From: Actinomadura sp. DC4
GTDB taxonomy: Bacteria; Actinomycetota; Actinomycetes; Streptosporangiales; Streptosporangiaceae
NCBI RefSeq assembly: GCF_030406325.1
Contig: NZ_JAUEQY010000031.1
Coordinates: 79,562 to 143,561, forward strand
Length of the DNA stretch: 64,000 bases
Reading direction: 5' to 3'
Below are positions 43,104 to 53,145 of this stretch, one piece after another; within the stretch, counting starts at the first letter, position 1, and every line of letters begins with the position of its first letter. The translations under genes were made by a program, and so were the position numbers. The notes below the pieces were generated by a model. The model was not told the DNA's origin. It did not search any database and was given only the letters and a program-made list of their open reading frames with translations.

Positions 43104-43375
43104 GCCCGGTCCGGCCCGCGCTTCCCGTGGGACTGTCCCGGCCGGACGGGCCCTCCGCCCGATCCGTGGACGGCGAATTCGCGACCTTGGCCGCATGGTG
43201 TTCGACACCGTCCGGAACGATCATGGTCGGTCACCGGCGCCGGGAGAGCAGGTCACGCCCCGAACGTGTTCGACACCACCTCCAACGTGCCGAGCACCCT
43301 GCGCGGCAAGCCGCTGACGTTCACCACGACCGGGGCGAGCGTCATCCCGGGCGACTACTCCTGCGGCCGCCGCCC

Positions 43376-43540
43376 CTACCAGTGGGGCGGGCGCTCGTCG
43401 ATCAGGCGGGCGTCGTCGTCCGCCTCGCGCCACTCGCCCCAGCCGGTGTCGGAGTCGTCGCGCGTCTGATCGGGTAGCACGTCCAGCTCGTCGTCGTCGG
43501 ACAGCTCGACGGGGCGCTCGTCGTCAGGATTGCCGATCAT
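43376..43540 (-). CDS. 54-residue acidic actinobacterial protein
   Basis: 54 residues, very acidic, with a striking composition: clustered Asp, then the pattern LPDQTRDDSDTGWGE and a C-terminal RLIDERPPHW. I recall similar short proteins ending in RPPHW from many actinobacteria, with no known function. The frame opens with ATG 43540 and has strong G/C third positions. It lies 54 bp upstream of the thiE stop, on the same strand. A shadowing plus-strand frame (43266-43469) is rejected. Confidence 0.75.
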   Translation of the reverse strand: MIGNPDDERPVELSDDDELDVLPDQTRDDSDTGWGEWREADDDARLIDERPPHW

Positions 43541-43594
43541 GGGCACCATTGTCGCGCACGAGCCGGCCCGGACCGGGTGAACCCCAGGTGAAAA

Positions 43595-44266
43595 TCACTC
43601 ACCGGGAAGCCTCCGGGCGAACGCCGCGGCCGCCGCGCGCGGGTCGTCCGCCTCGGTGATCGCGCGGACGACGACGACGCGGCGCGCGCCGGCGGCCAGC
43701 ACCTCGTCGAGGTTGCCGAGGTCGATGCCGCCGATCGCGAACCACGGGCGGGCGAACCCCCGGCGGGCGGTGAAGGAGAGCAGGCCGGGACCCGGGGCGT
43801 GCCGGCCGGGCTTGGTCGGCGTCGGCCAGGTCGGCCCGGTGCAGAAGTAGTCGACACCCGGCTCGATGGCCGCCGCTGCCGCCTGCTCCTCAGAATGCGT
43901 CGAGCGGCCGATGAGGACGTCCTCGCCGACGATCGCGCGGGCCCGGTGTACGGGCAGGTCGTCCTGGCCGAGGTGCAGCACGTCGGCACGGACGGCGTGC
44001 GCGATGTCCGCGCGGTCGTTGACCGCCAGGAGCGCGCCGTGGCGTTCGCACGCCGCGCGGAACACCGCGAGGTGCTCCAGCTCCTGCCGGGCCTCCAGGC
44101 CCTTCTGGCGGAGCTGGACGATGTCGACGCCGCCGCTCAGCGCCGCGTCGAGGAACTCCGGCAGGTCGCCCTGCGCCTCACGCGCGTCCGTGCACAGGTA
44201 GAGCCGTGCCCGGCCGAGCCTGGACCGCAGGGCGACCGCCCGGTCAGAGGGAAGACGTGCGGGCAA
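43595..44266 (-). CDS. thiE: Thiamine phosphate synthase
   Basis: 223 residues; joins HMP-PP and thiazole phosphate. Motifs are [29 protein letters not shown] and [12 protein letters not shown]. The start is TTG 44266, chosen because GGAGG lies 8 nt upstream. It is on the opposite strand from thiO-thiS-thiG and is not behind the TPP riboswitch. Confidence 0.95.
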   Translation of the reverse strand: MPARLPSDRAVALRSRLGRARLYLCTDAREAQGDLPEFLDAALSGGVDIVQLRQKGLEARQELEHLAVFRAACERHGALLAVNDRADIAHAVRADVLHLGQDDLPVHRARAIVGEDVLIGRSTHSEEQAAAAAIEPGVDYFCTGPTWPTPTKPGRHAPGPGLLSFTARRGFARPWFAIGGIDLGNLDEVLAAGARRVVVVRAITEADDPRAAAAAFARRLPGE

Positions 44267-44305
44267 ACCGGCATCCTCCGTCGCGCCGGGCGGTCACGCC
44301 GCGGC

Positions 44306-44683
44306 TCAAAGCGCGAGCGCCTGCGCGCGCCGGTTGATCTCCTTCACGCGGTGCTCGGCCAGGGCCTGCACCGGCGTGCCGGGGAGCGAATCGTCGGCGG
44401 TGAACAGCCATCGCAGGGCCTCGGCGCGGCCGTATCCCGCGTCCGCGAGCACGGTGAGAGTGCCCTGCAGGCCCTTGAGGGGCTGGCCGTCCTGGATGAA
44501 CGCGGCGGGCACGCTCAACCCGCTCTCGCGTTGCACGCCCAGCAGCTTGTGGTCTCGGAGGAGTTGCTTGACCCGCTTGAGATCGAGGCCGAGGCGCTCG
44601 CCCGCCTCTGGGAGGGTGAGCCACTCGCCCACCAGTGCGTCGGTCTTTCGGTCGATCTCGATTTCGGCAACGGTGTGCGTCAC
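44306..44683 (-). CDS. Rv2175c family DNA-binding protein
   Basis: 125 residues. An N-terminal winged HTH (EWLTLPEAGERLGLDLKRVKQLLRD) is followed by a C-terminal helical domain (GTLTVLADAGYGRAEALRWLFT). In M. tuberculosis Rv2175c is bound and phosphorylated by the neighbouring kinase PknL, mainly near its N-terminus. Here a Ser/Thr kinase lies 3.6 kb away. GTG 44683 gives the family length. Confidence 0.92.
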   Translation of the reverse strand: MTHTVAEIEIDRKTDALVGEWLTLPEAGERLGLDLKRVKQLLRDHKLLGVQRESGLSVPAAFIQDGQPLKGLQGTLTVLADAGYGRAEALRWLFTADDSLPGTPVQALAEHRVKEINRRAQALAL

Positions 44684-44750
44684 GCAAGCCTGCTTACCAT
44701 CTTGGGTCCCATCTGAAACCTGGTTTCTGGTCTCGACTCTGCCGGGTCCC

Positions 44751-45923
44751 TCATTCAACCTGCACGGCGGCCTTGACCGGGACGTCGGGGTCGGCGATCC
44801 GGCCGGCGTCGACGCGGGCTCCGGCGGCGATGGCCCGGCGGCCCTGCAGCAGGTCACGGGGCCGGTCGACGGTCAGGATGGCGGTGAGGCGGTCGCCGGA
44901 CAACCAGCACACGGCCCAGCGCCCGGCGCCGGGGTCACCACGCCAGACCATCGTGTCGGCCACCGGATGGTGCCCGGCGTACTGCACCATGTGGCCGAAC
45001 TGCTCCGACCAGAAGTACGGCACGGCGTCATAACTCCGCTCCCCGCCGAGGAGGTTCGCGGCGGCCACGTCGGGGGCGTTCAGCGCGGTGTCCCAGTGCT
45101 CGACCCTCAGCCGCCGCTCGAACCTCGGCGACCACCACGCCGCGCAGTCGCCCACCGCGTACACGCCCGGCCTTTCGGTGCGCAGCCGCTCGTCGACGAC
45201 GACGCCGTTCTCCAGCGCGAGCCCCGAACCCTCCAGCCAGGCGGTCTCGGGCCGTACGCCGACAGCGGTGAGCACGACGTCGGCCTCGATCGACCCGCCG
45301 CCGGCGAGGTCGAGGCCGCCGGGCCCGACCGAGGCGACCTTGAGGCCGTGCCGCAGCTCGACGCCGGCCTCGGCGTACCAACCGGCCGTCCTCGCCCCGA
45401 CCTCGGTGCCGATGGCGCCCGCGAGGGGCGCGTCCGCGGCCTCCACGACGGTCACCAGGCAGCCGGCCGCGGCCGCCGCCGTCGCGACCTCCGCGCCGAT
45501 CCAGCCCGCGCCGACGATGACGAGCCGTGCTCCCGGCCGCAGGCCGGCGCGGAGCGCGCGGGCGTCACCGGCGGAGCGGAGCACGTGCTGCGGGCCGTCG
45601 CCGGGCAGCCGGATCGGCGTCGCGCCGGTCGCGATCACCAGCCCGTCGAAGCCGAGCGGCCCCTCCGCCGTCTCCAGGTCCTCGCCGAGCCCGGTCGCGC
45701 GCCGGCCGAGCAGCAGCTCGCAGCCGAGCGCGTCCCAGTCGGCGACGACCGTCGTGTCGTCGGTCTCGCCGCGGAGAACCGCCTTGGACAGCGGCGGACG
45801 GTCGTAGGGCGCGCTCGGCTCGGCCCCGACGAGCGTCAGGCCGCCGGTGTACCCCTTTGCGCGCAGCGCCTCGACGGCGCGCAGCCCGGCCAGGCCGCCG
45901 CCCACGATGATCACCCGGTCCAT
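44751..45923 (-). CDS. FAD-dependent NAD(P) oxidoreductase, ferredoxin-reductase type
   Basis: 390 residues. The N-terminal FAD Rossmann motif VIIVGGGLAGLRAVEAL, a central NAD-binding VIVGAGWIGAEVATAA, and GVYAVGDCAAW for the FAD are present, followed by a reductase C-terminal domain (VPYFWSEQFGHMVQYAG). This matches reductases that serve ferredoxins and P450s. It could be a partner of the P450 at 17.4 kb, but nothing links them except being in one window. ATG 45923; an open extension to 46229 is spurious. Confidence 0.9.
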   Translation of the reverse strand: MDRVIIVGGGLAGLRAVEALRAKGYTGGLTLVGAEPSAPYDRPPLSKAVLRGETDDTTVVADWDALGCELLLGRRATGLGEDLETAEGPLGFDGLVIATGATPIRLPGDGPQHVLRSAGDARALRAGLRPGARLVIVGAGWIGAEVATAAAAAGCLVTVVEAADAPLAGAIGTEVGARTAGWYAEAGVELRHGLKVASVGPGGLDLAGGGSIEADVVLTAVGVRPETAWLEGSGLALENGVVVDERLRTERPGVYAVGDCAAWWSPRFERRLRVEHWDTALNAPDVAAANLLGGERSYDAVPYFWSEQFGHMVQYAGHHPVADTMVWRGDPGAGRWAVCWLSGDRLTAILTVDRPRDLLQGRRAIAAGARVDAGRIADPDVPVKAAVQVE

Positions 45924-45969
45924 GCTGGTGACCTTAGGCGAGCGGCGAGGACGTAGGCTAGGAGCCCCA

Positions 45970-46085
45970 AAGCGCGGGAGTCCGGCGAACCGGGCTGAGA
46001 GGGCGGCATGACCGGCCGCCGACCGCAAGAGCCCGGCCTCGTGCCGGGCTCTGGACCTGATCCGGATCATGCCGGCGAAGGGAGC
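45970..46085 (+). promoter_or_regulatory. TPP riboswitch (THI element)
   Basis: Conserved blocks appear in order: GCGGGAGTCCGGC, the pyrimidine-sensor CTGAGAGGG, a variable hairpin GAGCCCGGC...GCCGGGCTC, and the diphosphate-sensor GGACCTGATCCGGATCATG with GCCGGCGAAGGGA. The closing GAAGGGA lies 5-10 nt before the thiO GTG, so the ribosome binding site is part of the switch. Thiamine diphosphate should block translation of thiO and the coupled genes. Confidence 0.96.
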
Positions 46086-46089
46086 GCAA

Positions 46090-47202
46090 GTGGACGACGT
46101 GGTCATCGTCGGCGGCGGTGTGATCGGTCTGGCGGCGGCCTGGCGATCGCTCGGACGCGGTCTTCGCGTCACGATCGCCGACCCCGAGCCCGCCACCAAG
46201 GCCTCCCACGTCGCCGCGGGCATGCTCACCCCGGTCAGCGAGCTGACGTACGGCGAGGAGGCGCTGCTGCGCCTCGGCCTCGCCTCCCGTGACCGCTACC
46301 CGGCGTTCGTCGCCGAGCTGGAAGAGATCTCCGGGCAGGTGACCGGGTTCCGCGACGACGGCATCCTCCAGGTCGCCCTCGACTCCGACGACCTCGCCGT
46401 GCTCGACGAGCTGCGGAGGTTCCAGGAGTCGCTGGGCATCGCGGCCGAGGCCCTCACCGGGCGCGAGTGCCGCCGGCTGGAGCCGATGCTGGCCCCCGCC
46501 GTGCGCGGCGGGCTGCTCGCCCCGGCCGACGGCTCGATCGACCCCCGGCGTCTCACCGCCGCGCTGCTGGCCGCCGTCGAGCGGCTCGGCGGCGTCCTCG
46601 TACGCGAGCGCGCGACGGAGGTGCTGGTCGAGGACGGGCGCGCCACCGGAGTGCGCCTGGAGAGCGGCGAGACGCTCCACGCCGCCCAGGTCGTGCTCGC
46701 CGCGGGCCCGTGGAGCCAGGACGTCAAGGGCGTGCCGCCCGGCGTGCTGCCGCCCGTACGCCCGGTCAAGGGCCAGGTCGTACGGCTGCGGAGCGCCACG
46801 CCGTTCCTGCGGCGGTGCGTGCGCGGCCTCGTGCGCGGCTCGTCGGTGTACCTCGTGCCGAGGGACGACGGGGAGCTCGTGGTCGGCGCCACGCAGGAGG
46901 AGATGGGCTTCGACACGACCGTCACCGCGGGCGGGCTGTGGGAGCTGCTCCGCGACGCCCGTGAACTGCTGCCCGGCATCACCGAGCTCGCGTTCACCGA
47001 GGTCAGCGCGGGGCTGCGGCCCGGGTCGCCGGACAACGCACCGGTGCTCGGCCCGTCCGCGCTGCCCGGCCTGCTGCTGGCCACCGGGCACTTCCGCAAC
47101 GGAGTCCTGCTCGCCCCGGTGACGGGCGACGTCATGGCAGAGACGCTCGCGACCGGCGCGGCGCCCGAGATCGCCCGGCCGTTCTCACCCGGCCGGTTCT
47201 GA
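46090..47202 (+). CDS. thiO: Glycine oxidase ThiO
   Basis: 370 residues; oxidises glycine to the imine used for the thiamine thiazole. FAD motif VVIVGGGVIGLAAAWRSL, the HVAAGMLTPVSEL active-site segment and the C-terminal LLATGHFRNGVLLAP are visible. The real start is GTG 46090. An in-frame ATG at 46069 lies inside the riboswitch sensor and cannot be the start. Confidence 0.95.
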   Translation: MDDVVIVGGGVIGLAAAWRSLGRGLRVTIADPEPATKASHVAAGMLTPVSELTYGEEALLRLGLASRDRYPAFVAELEEISGQVTGFRDDGILQVALDSDDLAVLDELRRFQESLGIAAEALTGRECRRLEPMLAPAVRGGLLAPADGSIDPRRLTAALLAAVERLGGVLVRERATEVLVEDGRATGVRLESGETLHAAQVVLAAGPWSQDVKGVPPGVLPPVRPVKGQVVRLRSATPFLRRCVRGLVRGSSVYLVPRDDGELVVGATQEEMGFDTTVTAGGLWELLRDARELLPGITELAFTEVSAGLRPGSPDNAPVLGPSALPGLLLATGHFRNGVLLAPVTGDVMAETLATGAAPEIARPFSPGRF

Positions 47203-48186
<984 letters not shown>

Positions 48187-48266
48187 TCTCGATCGGGTGA
48201 ACAATCGATGCTTTACTGCGGCCTAGCGGCAAGTATTGCGTTTGAACACGAATACACTCCCTCCTG

Positions 48267-50243
48267 ATGGATACGACGGTTGCGGACCCACTCGTCGGGC
48301 AGGTGCTCGACGGGCGCTATCGCGTCCAAGCGCGGATCGCCCAGGGCGGCATGGCGACGGTGTACGTCGGCCATGACACGAAGCTCGAGCGCACGGTGGC
48401 GCTGAAGGTCATGCACGCGAACCTCGTGGGCGACGAGGAGTTCGTACGACGCTTCATCTCCGAGGCCAAGCACGCCGCGGCGTTGTCGCACCCGAGCGTG
48501 GTCGCCGTGTACGACCAGGGCACCAGCAAGGGCCACGTGTTCCTCGCGATGGAGTACGTCCCCGGACGCACGCTGCGCGCCCTGCTCACCGAGCGCGGCC
48601 GGCTCGGCCCGCGCCAGGCGCTGGAGATCATGCAGCCGGTGCTCGCGGCGCTGGGCGCCGCGCACCGCGCCGGGGTGATCCACCGCGACGTCAAGCCCGA
48701 GAACGTCCTGCTGAACGCCGACGGCCGCATCAAGGTGGCCGACTTCGGCCTCGCGCGCGCCGAGTCGGCGAGCAAGCAGACCAAGACGGGCATGCTCATC
48801 GGCACCGTCGGCTACCTCGCTCCCGAGCAGGTCGTCTCCGGCGACGCCGACACGCGCACCGACGTCTACTCCGCCGGCATCATGCTCTTCGAGCTGCTGA
48901 CCGGGCGCCAGCCGCACCAGGGCGGATCGCCGCTGTCCGTCGCGTACAAGCACGTCAACGAGGCCGTCCCGCTGCCCTCCAGCGTCATCCCGGGCATGCC
49001 GCCGCAGCTCGACGCGCTCGTGGCGAGCGCGACCAACCGCGACCCGGCACGGCGTCCCTCCGACGCCATCCACTTCCACTCCGCGGCCGGCGAGGTCTAC
49101 CGGACGCTGCCGCGCGACATCGACGAGACACTCGCCGACATCAGCGCGGTCACCGCTCCCGCCCGCGCCCAGCCGGCCCTGCCCGGCCCGCCGTCCTCGC
49201 CGGACAACTCGACGCAGGCGTTCAACGCCGGCCCCGGCACCCAGGCGTTCGGGCCGCACACCATGGCGATCCCGCGCGAGGAGCAGCACACCCAGGAGGC
49301 CCCGGCACCCGCGACCCTCAAGGACCGCCTGCTGCGGCCCCCGGGCCTGTACGGCGTGATCGCGGCGGCCGTCGTCGTCGTGCTGCTGCTCGGCGGCCTC
49401 GTGTGGAGCGTGACGGTCGGCAGCACCGAGCGCGTGCCCAAGCTCGTCGGCCTGTCCGAGGAGGCCGCCCGCGCCCAGGCCGAGAAGGTCGGCCTCAAGG
49501 TCAAGCGTGGCGAGTCGCGCTATGACGCCAACGTCCCCAAGGACAAGGTCGCCGACGTCCAGCCGAAGGTCGGCACGGAGGTCAAGAAGGGCGCGTTGCT
49601 CACGCTGGTGTTCTCCAAGGGCAAGAAGCCCGTGAACATCCCCGACGTGCACGGCATCCCCCTCGACCAGGCCAAGCAGCGGCTGAAGGAGGCCGGTCTG
49701 CAGGCCGGCGACGAGGTGCAGCAGGAGAGCACCACGATCCCGCGCGGCTACGTGGTCCGGACCAAGCCGGCCGCGGGCGAGACCCAGAGCCCGGACGACC
49801 CGGTCACGCTCGTGGTGAGCACCGGCATCAAGATGCCGAACCTCGTCAACATGCGCCGCGACCAGGCCAACACGACCCTCACCAAGCTGGGTCTGAACGT
49901 CCAGTGGCAGGAGCAGGACCCGGCTCCGGGCCAGCCGGAGAACACCGTGGTCGCGCAGAACCCGCCACCGGGCCAGCAGGTCAACCGGGGCGACCCGGTC
50001 CAGGTGACGGTCACCAAGGGCCAGTGCCAGTGGTGGAACCCGTTCTGCAAGGACAACGACGGCGGCCAGGGCGCGGTCCCGGGCGTCATCGGCCAGCCCA
50101 TCGCCCAGGCGCGGCAGATCCTGCGGCAGAACGGCTTCCAGGTCAACGTGAGCAAGGGCGGAGGCCGCGACATCGTCACCGGCCAGAACCCCGCACCCAA
50201 CACCCCGCAGCCCCACGGCGCCACCGTCACCATCTGGCACTGA
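48267..50243 (+). CDS. PASTA-domain Ser/Thr protein kinase
   Basis: 658 residues. The kinase domain (about 17-280) has IAQGGMATVYVGHD, the lysine in VALKVMH, HRDVKPENVLL and DFGLARAE, then APE in YLAPEQ. A Pro/Gln-rich juxtamembrane stretch precedes one membrane helix at about 361-381. Outside the cell are four PASTA repeats; before the last is a linker with two cysteines in CQWWNPFC that could form a disulfide. Such kinases sense peptidoglycan fragments. The Rv2175c-type gene nearby is a likely substrate by analogy with PknL. Confidence 0.95.
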   Translation: MDTTVADPLVGQVLDGRYRVQARIAQGGMATVYVGHDTKLERTVALKVMHANLVGDEEFVRRFISEAKHAAALSHPSVVAVYDQGTSKGHVFLAMEYVPGRTLRALLTERGRLGPRQALEIMQPVLAALGAAHRAGVIHRDVKPENVLLNADGRIKVADFGLARAESASKQTKTGMLIGTVGYLAPEQVVSGDADTRTDVYSAGIMLFELLTGRQPHQGGSPLSVAYKHVNEAVPLPSSVIPGMPPQLDALVASATNRDPARRPSDAIHFHSAAGEVYRTLPRDIDETLADISAVTAPARAQPALPGPPSSPDNSTQAFNAGPGTQAFGPHTMAIPREEQHTQEAPAPATLKDRLLRPPGLYGVIAAAVVVVLLLGGLVWSVTVGSTERVPKLVGLSEEAARAQAEKVGLKVKRGESRYDANVPKDKVADVQPKVGTEVKKGALLTLVFSKGKKPVNIPDVHGIPLDQAKQRLKEAGLQAGDEVQQESTTIPRGYVVRTKPAAGETQSPDDPVTLVVSTGIKMPNLVNMRRDQANTTLTKLGLNVQWQEQDPAPGQPENTVVAQNPPPGQQVNRGDPVQVTVTKGQCQWWNPFCKDNDGGQGAVPGVIGQPIAQARQILRQNGFQVNVSKGGGRDIVTGQNPAPNTPQPHGATVTIWH

Positions 50244-50282
50244 GCCCGCGGCCACCGCACAGCGGGACCTCGGGGCAGGGCC

Positions 50283-50288
50283 TAGTCT
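50283..50288 (+). promoter_or_regulatory. -10 box giving a leaderless endonuclease IV mRNA
   Basis: TAGTCT is followed by exactly six bases and then the GTG start at 50295, the same arrangement as at 41780. Confidence 0.6.
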
Positions 50289-50294
50289 GTTTCG

Positions 50295-51167
50295 GTGGTC
50301 GATGAGCTGAGGAGCCCCGTCGGGGCGCATGTGCCGGTCGCCGGGGGGCTCGCCACCGGCGGGCTGCGGTACGCCGCGCTGATCGGGGCGGAGGCCGTCC
50401 AGGTGTTCGTCAGCAACCCTCGCGGGTGGGCGATGGCCGCCGGCAAGGGGGACGAGGACAAACGGCTGCGGGCGCACAGTGAGGACACCGGTATGCCAGT
50501 GTTCGTGCACTCCCCGTACCTCATCAACTTCGGCTCGCCCAACCAGCAGACCGTGGCGAGCTCGGTGGCCTCCGTACGCCACTCGCTGCTGCGCGGGGCG
50601 GCGATCGGCGCCCGCGGCGTCGTCGTGCACACCGGCTCGGCCGTGTCGCAGCCCCGCGAGAACGCCGTGCGCCAGCTCCGCGAGCATCTGCTGCCGCTGC
50701 TCGACGAGATCCCGGGCGACGGCCCGGACCTGCTCCTGGAGCCGATGGCCGGGCAGGGCGCGATGCTGTGCGCGACCGTGGAGGACCTCGGGCCCTACCT
50801 CGACACCCTCGACCGGCACCCTCGCGTCGGCATCTGCCTCGACACCTGTCACGCCTTCGCGGCCGGTCACGACCTCGCCGCGCCCGGCGGCGTCGCCGAC
50901 ACCCTCGACCGGCTCGCCGCGACCGTGGGCGAGGGCCGGCTCAAGCTGATCCACGCCAACGACTCCAAGGACGCCTGCGGCTCGGCCAAGGACCGGCACG
51001 AGAACATCGGGGCGGGCCTCATCGGGGCCGAGCCGTTCGCGGAGCTGTTCCGGCACCCGGTGAGCCGCGGCGTGCCGTTGGTCATCGAGACGCCGGGCCG
51101 CAGCCCCGACCCGCACCGCGCGGACGTCGAGACCCTCAAGGCCCTGCGGGACGCACCCCGGACATGA
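50295..51167 (+). CDS. nfo: Endonuclease IV (AP endonuclease)
   Basis: 290 residues; cuts abasic sites in base excision repair. The metal ligands are in VFVHSPYLINFGSP, VVVHTGSA, LLLEPMAGQG, GICLDTCHAFAAGHD, LIHANDSKDACGSAKDRHENIG and VIETPG in family order. A leaderless start is likely. The gene ends just before the 6C RNA. Confidence 0.95.
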   Translation: MVDELRSPVGAHVPVAGGLATGGLRYAALIGAEAVQVFVSNPRGWAMAAGKGDEDKRLRAHSEDTGMPVFVHSPYLINFGSPNQQTVASSVASVRHSLLRGAAIGARGVVVHTGSAVSQPRENAVRQLREHLLPLLDEIPGDGPDLLLEPMAGQGAMLCATVEDLGPYLDTLDRHPRVGICLDTCHAFAAGHDLAAPGGVADTLDRLAATVGEGRLKLIHANDSKDACGSAKDRHENIGAGLIGAEPFAELFRHPVSRGVPLVIETPGRSPDPHRADVETLKALRDAPRT

Positions 51168-51220
51168 AAAAGGCCTGGGTGCCGCTGAACAACCCCCCGA
51201 CCGTTCAGCAGCACCCAGGC
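51167..51220 (-). terminator. Rho-independent terminator for the symporter operon
   Basis: The stem arms 51173-51190 and 51203-51220 pair over 18 bp with one mismatch around a 12-nt loop. On the minus strand the hairpin is followed by CCTTTTTC, a proper T-run. It overlaps the first hairpin of the plus-strand 6C RNA. Confidence 0.6.
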
Positions 51221-51265
51221 GCCGCCGCCTGGCCTCCACCCCCCCGAGTCGGAGCCTGGCGGCCG
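51170..51265 (+). ncRNA. 6C RNA
   Basis: Two adjacent hairpins each expose a run of cytosines: CCCCCC at 51193-51198 in the loop of an 18-bp stem, and CCCCCCC at 51239-51245 in the loop of a GCCGCC...GGCGGC stem (51221-51263). Two C6-loop hairpins in tandem define the actinobacterial 6C RNA. Its role is poorly known; in Streptomyces and mycobacteria it is abundant and growth-phase dependent. Exact ends are estimated. Confidence 0.85.
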
Positions 51266-51416
51266 TCCCGAGAACGTTGCTGTGCCGAAACACTAGAGTC
51301 CCGAAGACCTGCGGCGAAACCCATAACGCCCTTGCCTCGGTAAACGGTTAGTAGTCGGCGGTATGCGTTCGGCAAGCGGCTCGTGAGCGGTCGGTCCGGC
51401 GCGACGAACGGCGGGT

Positions 51417-53108
51417 TCACGCCCGCCGCTCCGGCGCGACGTCCTCCGGGAGGTGCATGCGGGCCATCGCCCGTCCGGTGTGGGCGGGCACGGTCGCCCG
51501 GGTCAGCAGCGAGACCCCGATCATCACGGCGAAGCCCAGCGGGACCGTGACGAGCGCCGGCTGTTCGATGAGCATGCCCGGCCAGCCGCCGCGCTGCCCG
51601 CCGAGGATGCGGGCCAGGCCCGCCGCGGCGGCGGGCCCGCCGCCCGCGACGACGCCCGCGACCGCGCCGGCCGGGGTCAGGCGCCACCACCAGACGCCGA
51701 GGACGAGCAGGGGGCACAGCGACGAGGCGGCGACGGCGAAGGCGAGCGTGATCAGCGCGGTCGACTGCGGCGCGCAGGTCAGCGACGCGAGGAGCAGCGG
51801 CACCGCCATCGTGATCAGCGCGGATAACCGGAGGCCGCTCACGCCGCCGCCGCACCCGCGCGCGATGCTCCCCGAGACCGCGACGACGACGCCGCACGAG
51901 GTCGAGGCGAACGCCGCGAACGCCCCGGTGGCCACCAGGATGGTCAGCAGGTCGCCCGCGAGGCCCGGCAGGATCCGGTGCGGCAGCATGAGCAGCGTCG
52001 CGTCGGTCTCGCCGGTCATCAGCAGCTCGGGCGTGTAGAGCCGGCCGAGGGTGCCGAACAGCGCCGGGAACAGGTAGAACGCCGCGAGCATCAAGACGAC
52101 GAGACTCGCCGTACGGCGGGCCGCCCTCCCGCAGGCGTTGGAGTAGAAGCGCACGACGAGGTGCGGCAGGCCCATCGTGCCGAGCAGGACGCCGAGCAGC
52201 ACGGAGTAGGTCGCGGCCAGCGGATGGTTGCGGCCGCCCGCGAACGGCGTCGCCCACCGATCGCCGCGCAGGAGCTTGAGGTGGGAGGTGTGCGGCACCG
52301 CCGCGCCGGCCGGGAACCGCAGCCGCGCCCCGGCACGTACGCGGTGCACGCCGGCGCCGAGCCGGATCCGCTCGCCGCGGTGCCTGCGGCCGTCCACGAC
52401 GCCCCGTACGGCGACGAACGCGGGCGCGGTGAGCTGGATGCCGGCGCTCGCGCCGGCCGTCACGGTGGTCGGCCGGTGGAAGTAGGGGGCACGGGCGGCG
52501 TCGGCGTCGTTCTGGAGCCGCCAGACGGCCAGGAAGATCAGCCCCGGCACCACCACCGCGATGAGCTTCAGCCAGAACTGGACCGCCTGGACGCCGGTGA
52601 TGCTCCGCATGCCACCGGGGAACACGAGCGCGGCCACGGCCAGGACGACGACCACCCACCCGGTCCACACGGGCAGGCCGCTGATCACCGACAGCGTCAC
52701 CCCGGCCCCCTGGAACTGCGGCAGGAGGTAGAACCAGCCGATGACGACGACGCACCCGCTGACCGCGTGGCGGGCCGTACGCGACCCGAGCCGCCAGGCC
52801 GCGAAGTCGGACAGGGTGTACGCGCCGGAACGGCGCAGAGGGGCCGTGACGAGTGTCAGGAGCACCACGTGGCCGGCGGCGGCGCCGATCGGCAGCCACA
52901 GCATGTCCGCGCCGTACGCGAGGACGAGGCCGGCCATGCCCAGGAACGCGGCGGCGGAGATGTACTCCCCGCTGATCGCCGAGGCGTTCCACCAGGGCGA
53001 GACGGCGCGCGAGGCGGTGTAGAGGTCGGAGGCCTGGGCCGGGCGCGTACGGGCGGACACGCAGACCAGGGAGACGACGAGCAGGGCGAACGCCAGCATC
53101 GTGATCAC
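51417..53108 (-). CDS. Sodium:solute symporter, acetate/monocarboxylate type
   Basis: 563 residues with about 13 hydrophobic helices. SSS family signatures include SGEYISAAAFLGMAGLVLAYG, GWFYLLPQFQGAGVTLSVISG and LGTMGLPHLVVRFYSN, as in ActP/MctC carriers. A hydrophilic Arg-rich loop (about 230-285) is present in the actinobacterial branch. It lies downstream of a DUF485-like gene and a LytTR/LytS pair, a layout used for carboxylate uptake controlled by the two-component system. GTG 53108. Confidence 0.9.
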   Translation of the reverse strand: MITMLAFALLVVSLVCVSARTRPAQASDLYTASRAVSPWWNASAISGEYISAAAFLGMAGLVLAYGADMLWLPIGAAAGHVVLLTLVTAPLRRSGAYTLSDFAAWRLGSRTARHAVSGCVVVIGWFYLLPQFQGAGVTLSVISGLPVWTGWVVVVLAVAALVFPGGMRSITGVQAVQFWLKLIAVVVPGLIFLAVWRLQNDADAARAPYFHRPTTVTAGASAGIQLTAPAFVAVRGVVDGRRHRGERIRLGAGVHRVRAGARLRFPAGAAVPHTSHLKLLRGDRWATPFAGGRNHPLAATYSVLLGVLLGTMGLPHLVVRFYSNACGRAARRTASLVVLMLAAFYLFPALFGTLGRLYTPELLMTGETDATLLMLPHRILPGLAGDLLTILVATGAFAAFASTSCGVVVAVSGSIARGCGGGVSGLRLSALITMAVPLLLASLTCAPQSTALITLAFAVAASSLCPLLVLGVWWWRLTPAGAVAGVVAGGGPAAAAGLARILGGQRGGWPGMLIEQPALVTVPLGFAVMIGVSLLTRATVPAHTGRAMARMHLPEDVAPERRA

Positions 53109-53145
53109 GGTCGCTCCTCGCCCGGGTCCGGTCTCCGCGTCACCG

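Noticed and set aside
43266..43469. Plus-strand ORF of 67 codons
   Set aside because: It overlaps the better supported 54-residue minus-strand gene, and its second half is Ser/Arg-rich shadow. The first half looks protein-like and could be a remnant.
46069..46089. ATG at 46069 as thiO start
   Set aside because: It lies inside the conserved sensor of the TPP riboswitch; GTG 46090 follows the ribosome binding site.
48213..51293. 1026-codon open frame on the minus strand
   Set aside because: It lies wholly opposite the PASTA kinase and endonuclease IV genes, whose motifs are intact. Its product is His/Gly/Val/Arg-rich low complexity, typical of antisense frames in GC-rich DNA.
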